Assembly: GCA_035362835.1 (NCBI GenBank)
Contig: DAOSDY010000001.1
Coordinates: forward strand, 124,001-188,000
Length of the DNA stretch: 64,000 nt
Source of the DNA: Melioribacteraceae bacterium
Lineage (GTDB): Bacteria; Bacteroidota; Ignavibacteria; Ignavibacteriales; Melioribacteraceae
Reading direction: 5' to 3'
Below the pieces are notes generated by a model, which saw nothing but the letters and a program-made list of their open reading frames with translations, was not told the DNA's origin and did no database searches. Shown piece after piece: positions 57,623-64,000 of the stretch (its first letter is position 1; every line of letters starts with the position of its first letter). Position numbers and translations under genes: made by a program.

Positions 57623-58633
57623 CTATGATATTATTTTAAATCTTCTTCTTAGCAAATAGATAAAAACCGGAGCACCTATTAAAGCGGTTATTGCACCGAC
57701 CGGTAGCTCCGCCGGTGCAATTATTGTTCGTGCAATTGTATCGGCAATAACAAGATACGAAGCGCCGATGAAAAATGATGCGGGGAAGATCATACGGTTA
57801 TCCACGCCCACAACAATCCGGCAGAGATGGGGAATCAGCAATCCTACAAAGCCGATTATTCCGCTCACTGAAACCAGTGTCCCTATCATAATACTGGTAA
57901 GAATATATGTGATTGTCTTGAGTGAATTGGTATTCACTCCAAGTTGTTTCGCATAGTCGGAACCGAGGCTTATTACGTTAAATTTATTCGAAAGCATTAT
58001 CAGTAAAGCAGAGATAAAGATTGTAACCAATAGAACAAGAACCGAATTGTCCTTATCAGCCAGCGACAAATTTCCGATCAACCAGAAGAGAGCCGTACGG
58101 AGAGAATCATTCAGTAAAGTCATCATTAGAAGTATAGCCGCGGAGAAAAACGCTCCAACCATTACACCCGAAAGGAGCAGAACATTAGGTTCAATTTCGC
58201 CAAAACGTTTTCCGAGAAGAAATACAATCAGCATTACGGACAGTGCACCCAGAAACGAAAGTGCCTGAGTACCAAGGAATGAGGCTCCGATCAAGAAAGA
58301 AAGAACCGCACCGAATGTACCCCCGCTTGAAATACCGAGAATATATGGTTCAGCCAGTGGATTCATAAGCATTGCCTGGAACGCAGCTCCTGCAATTGAA
58401 AGTCCGCCTCCAACTGCAACAGCATAGAGTATTCTCGGCAGCCTTATATCAAATATAATCTGTGAGATGGTATCATCCTTTACATTTGAGAATAGAGATA
58501 TGAGCACATCTGAAAGACTAATGTTAACGGGGCCTATTAGAAGAGACACAACCGATACAATTAAAGTAAAAATGAAGAGAATCAGAATCCTGGTAATAAA
58601 TCCGGATAAAGTTAATCGTGCAGTTCTTCCCAT
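57623..58633 (-). CDS. FecCD/BtuC-type ABC transporter permease
   Basis: 336-residue integral membrane permease with about nine to ten transmembrane segments, used with an ATPase and a binding protein to import iron-siderophores, heme or cobalamin. Signatures include RLPRILYAVAVGGGLSIAGAAFQAM (core RLPRILYAVAVGGGL), NPLAEPYILGISSGG and FVGLLIPHLCRI. No ATPase or substrate-binding-protein gene adjoins it, which is unusual. It overlaps obgE by 22 bases and is followed by the M48 gene. Confidence 0.93.
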   Translation of the reverse strand: MGRTARLTLSGFITRILILFIFTLIVSVVSLLIGPVNISLSDVLISLFSNVKDDTISQIIFDIRLPRILYAVAVGGGLSIAGAAFQAMLMNPLAEPYILGISSGGTFGAVLSFLIGASFLGTQALSFLGALSVMLIVFLLGKRFGEIEPNVLLLSGVMVGAFFSAAILLMMTLLNDSLRTALFWLIGNLSLADKDNSVLVLLVTIFISALLIMLSNKFNVISLGSDYAKQLGVNTNSLKTITYILTSIMIGTLVSVSGIIGFVGLLIPHLCRIVVGVDNRMIFPASFFIGASYLVIADTIARTIIAPAELPVGAITALIGAPVFIYLLRRRFKIIS

Positions 58634-59598
58634 AACTTATCCAATAATTCCTGAATGCCGGATTGGGTTGCAGATGAGAAGACTATTACGGGTCCGGTGT
58701 AACCTTTAATTTTTTTCTTTTCGATCTTCTTAATGATGGAATTCTCCACAAGATCCGACTTAGAAAAGGCCAATATTTTCTTTTTCCTGCTTAGAACCTT
58801 AGAGTAATTATTCAACTCATTTAACAAAGTATCATAATCATTCTGGGGGTTTTCAGAAGTTATATCGATCATCAGGAGGAGAATTTTTGTCCGTTCAATA
58901 TGCCTGAGAAATTTAAGTCCGAGACCTTTTCCCTGGTGAGCACCTTCGATAATTCCCGGGATATCGGCAACGATAATACTTTTAAAGTCCTTATACCGGA
59001 CGATGCCGAGATTAGGTTCGAGAGTAGTGAACGGGTAATCGGCTATTTTAGGTTTGGCATCGGAAATAACGGAGATCAGTGTTGATTTGCCCGCATTCGG
59101 AAATCCGACCAGTCCCACATCTGCTATCAATTTCAATTCAAGAACAACATTAATTTCCTCTCCCGGTTTTCCGGATTCGGCATAACGCGGTGTCTGATTT
59201 GTAGGTGTTGCAAAGTTGCTGTTACCTTTACCCCCTTTGCCCCCCTTTGCGGCAACAAATTCCTTACCGTTAGAATCAAGATCGGAAAGGACTTCCTCAG
59301 TTTCAGCATCTTTAATTATTGTTCCAATCGGGACTTTAATTAAAATGTCTTTGCCAGTTTTGCCGTCCTTAAGTGATGAACCTCCCTTATCTCCATTCTG
59401 GGCAAGGTACTTTTTCTGATATCGGAAATCGAGTAAAGTATTGAGGTTTGAATCGGCAATAAAAATAACGCTTCCGCCGTTACCCCCATTGCCTCCGGCA
59501 GGGCCGCCTTTCGGTACGTATTTCTCCCTGCGGAACGCAACAGCACCCGCTCCCCCGTCGCCGGCTTTTACATAAATTTTTGCATAATCAATAAACAT
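58612..59598 (-). CDS. obgE: Obg-family GTPase
   Basis: 328-residue GTPase associated with the 50S subunit and stress control. The glycine-rich Obg domain (residues 1-157) includes AGDGGAGAVAFRREKYVPKGGPAGGNGG (core GGPAGGNGG). The GTPase domain has G1 GFPNAGKST (about 167-175), G3 DIPG and G4 FSKSD. The C-terminal OCT domain of some Obg proteins is absent. It lies six bases downstream of the acidic unknown protein gene. Confidence 0.95.
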   Translation of the reverse strand: MFIDYAKIYVKAGDGGAGAVAFRREKYVPKGGPAGGNGGNGGSVIFIADSNLNTLLDFRYQKKYLAQNGDKGGSSLKDGKTGKDILIKVPIGTIIKDAETEEVLSDLDSNGKEFVAAKGGKGGKGNSNFATPTNQTPRYAESGKPGEEINVVLELKLIADVGLVGFPNAGKSTLISVISDAKPKIADYPFTTLEPNLGIVRYKDFKSIIVADIPGIIEGAHQGKGLGLKFLRHIERTKILLLMIDITSENPQNDYDTLLNELNNYSKVLSRKKKILAFSKSDLVENSIIKKIEKKKIKGYTGPVIVFSSATQSGIQELLDKLWEELHD

Positions 59599-59604
59599 TG
59601 GAAA

Positions 59605-61269
59605 TTACTTATCGTTGAAATATTGAGAAATGATCGATTTAAATGCTTCAGCTTCCCTGGAATTACGGTTTATATTCCTGTTTTTTAAAGACTGATTAAG
59701 AACCACATAGGCATCATCAAGTGACTGGCAGACGGAAATTTCGTCTAGAAGATTTGCGAACTCTTCGATATCATAATCGAAAATCACTTCGATAATTTTT
59801 GTCATCTCCTTATGTTCCAGCAGCTCCGCAATATCCATTCTCTGTTTTTCACCGTTATCGGTTTCTTCCGATCCGGAATTATCTTCATCATTTACGGAAT
59901 CGCTCTCAGAAGCTTCAAGAATAGATTCGAGCATGCTTTCATTTTCATCTTCTGTTGGTGATTCCGGTTCAGGTTGTTCAGGCTGATTTTCATGATCATC
60001 AATATTGGTCTCCAGTTGATCTGACTCCTCTTCGTCTTCTATTAAATTAAGCTGCTCAGCGTTTTCAATTTCTTCCTCAATTTCAGAGGATTCTTCTTCT
60101 ACTAGATTCTCCTGAATCAGATCAGCTTCGGGGAGTTCATCCTGCTCTTCCTCCTTAGCTTCAGAATCGGGTTGTCTGTTAATATTTACAATTTCCTCCA
60201 GGGCTGAATAATCCTCTTCAATTTCCTCCGGGGTATCAGGTTCGTTTAGAACTTCATCCGACTCTTCAACCGGTTCAATCTGCAAGTCTTTATCAATTCT
60301 TATTCTAAGCTTTGCCGGTTTATTTATTTCATCCTTTTCTTCAACTTCTTCCCCGGAGGTATAGTCCGGGAGAGTATCGGATTCAGGAACAGTTTCTTGC
60401 CGGATTGTCTCTTCTTCACTCACCGGTTCGGCCATACTTACAGGCTGGAATTCTTCCTTGATCTCCTCTTCACCCTGAAGCGGTTCTTCAGTGGTGACGG
60501 TCTCGAATCTTTCGATCATTACGCCGTCAAAAGTTTTCTGAAGATCAGAAATAGTTATTTTCTGTGCATTGTCCGTGCCGAAGGCATTATGGAGTTTATC
60601 AAGATGATTATTAAGTTCTTTTTCCTCGAGAAATTTTTCGATCGCTATAAAAGGAATTTTATTCTTCTGGATCTCTCCGATATTAAAAAAGTCCGACATC
60701 GATTTTGCAGCATTGGATAAAATGGATGTAAGCGAAGTCTCTATCCCGATTTTATCTACTTTATCGAGGAGCTCTTTAAACTCATCGGAATTCATTGATA
60801 TTATTTTTTTTGAATTGATATAGGAGATCAGAATTTTTTTAAGGTACTGATAATAGTAGATATAATTGAGTATCTGTTTTATCTCAAGAGTTGTCTTATG
60901 GTCACCTTCGTCATAAACAAATTTGGCTAAAGTCCATTTCGGTCGGATAAGGTAATTAATTGTAAACGAGGAGGCATGAAGGATCAGCTTGGAAATATAT
61001 TCCAAGGAGAATCTCTTTGTTTTCTTTACTTCCTCACCGATGGCAATAAAATGATTTGATATCTTTTCGCCGGAATAATCGAATACGGAGTTCTTCAGAA
61101 GAGTCTGACGGTCTTCGAATACAAGAAAATCGATCTCCGCGGAGATATAATTAGAAATAGCCGGATGAAGATCGATCGATGCGAGCTGTTCAAATGTGAA
61201 ATAAGGCCCTAAACGGTTTACCTTATTCAGGTTAAAATCATAAATGAATTTTATTTCACGTTCGAACAT
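59605..61269 (-). CDS. Acidic protein of unknown function with disordered central region
   Basis: 554-residue protein that I do not recognise. The N-terminal about 250 residues are predicted helical and basic/hydrophobic in normal proportion (MFEREIKFIYDFNLNKVNRL onward). Residues about 260-485 are extremely rich in Glu, Asp, Ser, Pro and Gln, probably disordered. The last 65 residues (from MDIAELLEHKEMTKIIEVIFD, core DIAELLEHKEMTKII) again look folded and helical. There is no signal peptide. It has its own promoter and heads the obgE-FecCD-M48 operon, with which its function may be related. Confidence 0.6.
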   Translation of the reverse strand: MFEREIKFIYDFNLNKVNRLGPYFTFEQLASIDLHPAISNYISAEIDFLVFEDRQTLLKNSVFDYSGEKISNHFIAIGEEVKKTKRFSLEYISKLILHASSFTINYLIRPKWTLAKFVYDEGDHKTTLEIKQILNYIYYYQYLKKILISYINSKKIISMNSDEFKELLDKVDKIGIETSLTSILSNAAKSMSDFFNIGEIQKNKIPFIAIEKFLEEKELNNHLDKLHNAFGTDNAQKITISDLQKTFDGVMIERFETVTTEEPLQGEEEIKEEFQPVSMAEPVSEEETIRQETVPESDTLPDYTSGEEVEEKDEINKPAKLRIRIDKDLQIEPVEESDEVLNEPDTPEEIEEDYSALEEIVNINRQPDSEAKEEEQDELPEADLIQENLVEEESSEIEEEIENAEQLNLIEDEEESDQLETNIDDHENQPEQPEPESPTEDENESMLESILEASESDSVNDEDNSGSEETDNGEKQRMDIAELLEHKEMTKIIEVIFDYDIEEFANLLDEISVCQSLDDAYVVLNQSLKNRNINRNSREAEAFKSIISQYFNDK

Positions 61270-61297
61270 GAAATCCTTTTATTCCTATTTTCTACAG

Positions 61298-61331
61298 CAA
61301 AGATAGCCCTATTATGGCACAAAGTCACAAA
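61298..61331 (-). promoter_or_regulatory. Predicted promoter of the acidic protein-obgE operon
   Basis: TATCTTTG (61305-61298), an exact TAnnTTTG, with TTTG 22 bases upstream (61331-61328). The spacing is two bases longer than at the clearest copies. It lies downstream of the sdh terminator and about 30 bases upstream of the ATG at 61269. Confidence 0.45.
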
Positions 61332-61360
61332 GGTACTAAGCGATAATACCAAAATGGAAT

Positions 61361-61390
61361 AAAAAAATCCCGACAATATTTGCCGGGATT
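61361..61390 (-). terminator. Terminator of the sdh operon
   Basis: AATCCCG (61366-61372) / CGGGATT (61384-61390); on the minus strand the stem is followed by a run of T residues from the plus-strand A-run 61361-61367. It lies about 50 bases past the sdhB stop. Confidence 0.8.
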
Positions 61391-61442
61391 CCAATACCGA
61401 GATTTGAAGGTCTTTATCAACCTTCAAGATAAAATCCTAACG

Positions 61443-62213
61443 TCACGCTTCAACATTTTCCGACTTAAGCTTTGCGTTAAAGTAATCTCTGTTAAGTCGG
61501 GCAATATTCCGGACTGAGATTCCTTTCGGGCATTCAGCTTCGCACGCATAAGTGTTTGTGCAGCTTCCGAATCCGAGTTCATCCATCTTCTTAACCATAG
61601 CCTGAACGCGCTGATAGCGTTCCGGCTGACCTTGAGGAAGCACAGCGAACTGAGAAACTTTGGCAGAGACAAACAGCATAGCAGAAGCGTTCTTACAAGC
61701 CGCAACGCAGGCGCCGCATCCGATACACGCAGCGGCATCAGTAGCGGTTTCGATAGCATCTTTGGGGATCAGAATTGCATTGGCATCAGGAACGCCGCCT
61801 GTATCAACAGAAATAAAACCGCCGGCCTGAATTATTTTTTCGAATGAAGTTCTGTCAACGATCAGATCCTTGATTACAGGAAACGCTTTAGCGCGCCACG
61901 GTTCAATCCAGATTGTATCCCCGTCTTTAAAGTGCCTCATATGGAGCTGGCAGGTTGTAATCTTATCAAGAGGACCATGCGGCCTTCCGTTAATTACGAG
62001 ACTGCAAGCGCCGCATATTCCCTCCCGGCAGTCATGTTCAAATGCTACAGGATTTTTTCCATTTGCTTCAAGCTCTTCGTTTAAAATATCGAGCATTTCG
62101 AGGAAAGAACTATCGGGTGATATATTTTTAACGTTGAAGGTTTCAAATCCTCCAACAGTTTTAGCGTTCGCCTGACGCCAAATTTTCAGAGTTAGATTCA
62201 TATTTCCGCTCAT
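61443..62213 (-). CDS. sdhB: Succinate dehydrogenase/fumarate reductase iron-sulfur subunit
   Basis: 256-residue subunit with three iron-sulfur clusters. The [2Fe-2S] ligands are in CREGICGACSLVING with a later Cys in KITTC; the [4Fe-4S]/[3Fe-4S] ligands are in CIGCGACVAACKN and CTNTYACEAECPKG. It resembles the Bacteroidota/Chlorobi-type enzyme with a relatively long N-terminus. The start overlaps the sdhA stop by four bases (ATGA). It is the last gene of the sdh operon. Physiological direction, oxidation or reduction, cannot be told. Confidence 0.95.
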   Translation of the reverse strand: MSGNMNLTLKIWRQANAKTVGGFETFNVKNISPDSSFLEMLDILNEELEANGKNPVAFEHDCREGICGACSLVINGRPHGPLDKITTCQLHMRHFKDGDTIWIEPWRAKAFPVIKDLIVDRTSFEKIIQAGGFISVDTGGVPDANAILIPKDAIETATDAAACIGCGACVAACKNASAMLFVSAKVSQFAVLPQGQPERYQRVQAMVKKMDELGFGSCTNTYACEAECPKGISVRNIARLNRDYFNAKLKSENVEA

Positions 62214-64000
62214 TTGTAACTCCTTACTGTTGGTTTCAGATACTCAAATTCAAGTTTTTCTTTATGAAGTTTCCATTTTCCGGGTTCAGCAAATTCCCAG
62301 GCGGCAACGTAAGCATATTTTTCGTCATCGCGTTTTGCTTCACCGTCTTCATATTGAAACTCCTCACGGAAATGTCCGCCGCAGGATTCTTTGCGGTCGA
62401 GTGCGTCAACAGCCATCAGTTCACCTAATTCGAGGAAATCCGCTACTCTACCGGCACGTTCAAGAGCCTGATTCAAATCTTCGGCCGAGCCGGGAACGTT
62501 TACGTTTTTCCAGAACTCATCCCTTAAATCCCTTATCTCCTTAATTGCCTCTTTCAGACCTTTTTCATTACGCGCCATTCCGACTTTATTCCACATTATC
62601 CTGCCGAGCTGACGGTGAATATCGTCTGTTGTTCTTTTACCTTTTATGGAAAGAAGTTTCTTAGTCATTTCATCAACAGCATCTTTTTCTTTCTGGAATT
62701 CCGGATGATCGGTTTTAACGGCCGAAAATTTTGTACCTGCAAGATAGTCGCCGATTGTATACGGGATTACAAAGTAACCGTCCGCGAGGCCCTGCATAAG
62801 AGCGCTAGCGCCCAAACGGTTAGCACCGTGATCGGAGAAGTTGGCTTCGCCAAGAACATATAAGCCGGGAATGTTACTCATGAGATTATAATCTACCCAG
62901 AGACCGCCCATTGTATAGTGAGGAGCGGGATAGATTCTCATCGGAACCTCCCATGGATTCTCCGCGGTTATCAGTTCATACATTTCGAAAAGGTTTCCGT
63001 ACCGTTCTGCAATTACTTTTTTACCGAGGCGTTTAATTGCATCGGCGAAGTCGAGATAAACCGCCTGACCAGTATCACCGGCACCTTTGCCGGCGTCGCA
63101 GGCTTCTTTAGCCGCGCGTGATGAGATATCGCGTGGAGCCAGATTTCCGTAAGTAGGATATTTTCTTTCGAGTATATAATCTCTTTCAGTTTCCGGGATG
63201 TCACCGGGTTTTCTCTTATCACCCGGTTTTAAGGGAACCCAAACTCTTCCGTCATTACGTAAGCTTTCGCTCATCAATGTTAGTTTGGATTGCTGCTCGC
63301 CATGTAATGGTAAACAAGTTGGGTGAATCTGTGTAAAACAGGGATTAGCAAACAACGCACCTTTTCTATGTGCACGCCAGACTGCAGTTGTGTTACAATT
63401 CATCGCGTTTGTTGAGAGAAAGAAGACTCTCGAATATCCGCCCGTTGCAAGACATACAGCATGAGCGGCATAACTTTCAATTTCACCGGTAACTAAGTTT
63501 CTTGCTACAACACCGCGCGCAGCTCCGTCGATCACTACAAGTCCAAGCATTTCCCGTCGTGTATACTGTTTTATTTTTCCTAATCCAACCTGGCGCGATA
63601 AAGCGCTGTAGGCACCGAGCAGAAGCTGCTGTCCGGTAATACTTCTGGAATAAAATGTTCTTGAAACCAATGCACCGCCGAATGAACGGTTATCGAGGTG
63701 CCCGCCGTATTCTCTTGCAAACGGAACGCCCTGTGCAACGCATTGATCAATAATATTATTACTTACTTCCGCCAGCCTGTAGACGTTTCCTTCGCGGGCT
63801 CTGTAGTCTCCTCCCTTAAGAGTATCGTAGAAAAGACGTTTGATACTATCACCGTCATTCGGATAATTCTTAGCGGCATTAATACCTCCCTGGGCGGCGA
63901 TACTGTGTGCGCGGCGCGGAGAATCGTGGTATGTAAGAACCGTAACATTATATCCTAATTCAGCCATCGAAGCAGCGGCAGAAGCACCGGCTAATCCTGT
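62210..64000 (-). CDS. sdhA: Succinate dehydrogenase/fumarate reductase flavoprotein subunit (N-terminus beyond window)
   Basis: About 597 residues are visible, running to the window edge; the open frame goes on upstream of position 64000 (TGLAGASAAASMAEL), so the FAD-binding GxGxxG start is cut. Visible signatures include HSIAAQGGINAA (His-linked FAD region), REYGGHLDNRSFGGALVSR, HPTCLP, the catalytic region LWVDYNLMSNIPGLYVLGE (core MSNIPGLYVLGE), and HGANRLGASALMQG. The ACEF sequence type is the long Bacteroidota/Chlorobi form. The sdhC cytochrome gene is not in the window; it likely precedes sdhA. Confidence 0.94.
   Translation of the reverse strand, partial: TGLAGASAAASMAELGYNVTVLTYHDSPRRAHSIAAQGGINAAKNYPNDGDSIKRLFYDTLKGGDYRAREGNVYRLAEVSNNIIDQCVAQGVPFAREYGGHLDNRSFGGALVSRTFYSRSITGQQLLLGAYSALSRQVGLGKIKQYTRREMLGLVVIDGAARGVVARNLVTGEIESYAAHAVCLATGGYSRVFFLSTNAMNCNTTAVWRAHRKGALFANPCFTQIHPTCLPLHGEQQSKLTLMSESLRNDGRVWVPLKPGDKRKPGDIPETERDYILERKYPTYGNLAPRDISSRAAKEACDAGKGAGDTGQAVYLDFADAIKRLGKKVIAERYGNLFEMYELITAENPWEVPMRIYPAPHYTMGGLWVDYNLMSNIPGLYVLGEANFSDHGANRLGASALMQGLADGYFVIPYTIGDYLAGTKFSAVKTDHPEFQKEKDAVDEMTKKLLSIKGKRTTDDIHRQLGRIMWNKVGMARNEKGLKEAIKEIRDLRDEFWKNVNVPGSAEDLNQALERAGRVADFLELGELMAVDALDRKESCGGHFREEFQYEDGEAKRDDEKYAYVAAWEFAEPGKWKLHKEKLEFEYLKPTVRSYK

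Noticed and set aside
1..64000. CRISPR arrays, insertion sequences, prophage or defence islands
   Set aside because: No repeat-spacer pattern, transposase, integrase or restriction gene was seen; the AlbA_2 protein alone is not enough for a defence claim.

Overview
The window looks like a core-chromosome segment of an AT-rich Bacteroidota/Chlorobi-group bacterium, most likely an Ignavibacteria-type lineage (inference). The support is a TonB-dependent receptor paired with a DUF4249 lipoprotein, DUF4837, a SecA with Bacteroidota-style insertions, a Chlorobium-like 2[4Fe-4S] ferredoxin, the Bacteroidota form of SdhAB, a tRNA gene without encoded CCA, and promoters of the form TTG-N20-TAnnTTTG. 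I see no rRNA, CRISPR array, prophage or insertion sequence. Genes are tightly packed and often overlap by 1-14 bases. No gene-free stretch reaches 300 bases; the longest are 32426-32642, 44775-44982, 6702-6890 and 61270-61442.

Layout: 1-5541 (-) is an operon era > EamA transporter > acylphosphatase > ispF > dedA > lnt > ltaE (cut by the window edge). 5605-7235 holds an ECF sigma/anti-sigma pair and a divergent small membrane protein, joined by repeated GTAACC promoters. 7297-10436 (-) has trxB, queG, a Rieske protein and a metallo-beta-lactamase-fold hydrolase. 10506-11381 (+) is a secreted EEP-family phosphatase. 11386-18901 (-) may be one long transcription unit: acyl-CoA dehydrogenase > exported YidD-like protein > two paralogous TPR membrane proteins > ACT protein > UPF0210 > LemA > TPM protein > DUF309 > ferredoxin. 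18956-25895 (+) has rlmN, secreted proteins, a TonB receptor with DUF4249, GerMN, gdx and trmH. 25913-32425 (-) has secA > glnB > TPR lipoprotein > AlbA_2 protein. 32643-37338 (+) has glnE and a DUF2723 glycosyltransferase.

37260-44875 (-) is greA > ribD > tilS > hpt > ftsH > polyprenol-kinase-like > DUF4837, ending at a terminator buried in the opposite-strand gene. 44983-49515 (-) has a CYTH protein, an AddB-like nuclease and a membrane-bound LuxR-type regulator. 49631-55277 is mostly plus strand: outer-membrane protein, DUF2461, M14 peptidase, a second ECF sigma/anti-sigma pair, UspA and rpsU, with a minus-strand thioredoxin-like gene. 55295-64000 (-) has a LOG-family protein, secG, tRNA-Met, an M48 protease, a FecCD permease, obgE, an acidic unknown protein, and sdhB/sdhA (sdhA cut by the edge).

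The most notable points are regulatory. The first ECF system has identical TGTAACC-N17-GTC elements before the sigma gene and its divergent neighbour. Two promoters (greA and tRNA-Met/secG) are followed at the predicted start point by an intrinsic-terminator hairpin. A palindrome overlaps the acyl-CoA dehydrogenase promoter. At protein level, RibD has lost a zinc-ligand histidine of its deaminase site, and a YidD domain sits in an exported protein next to two TPR paralogues.
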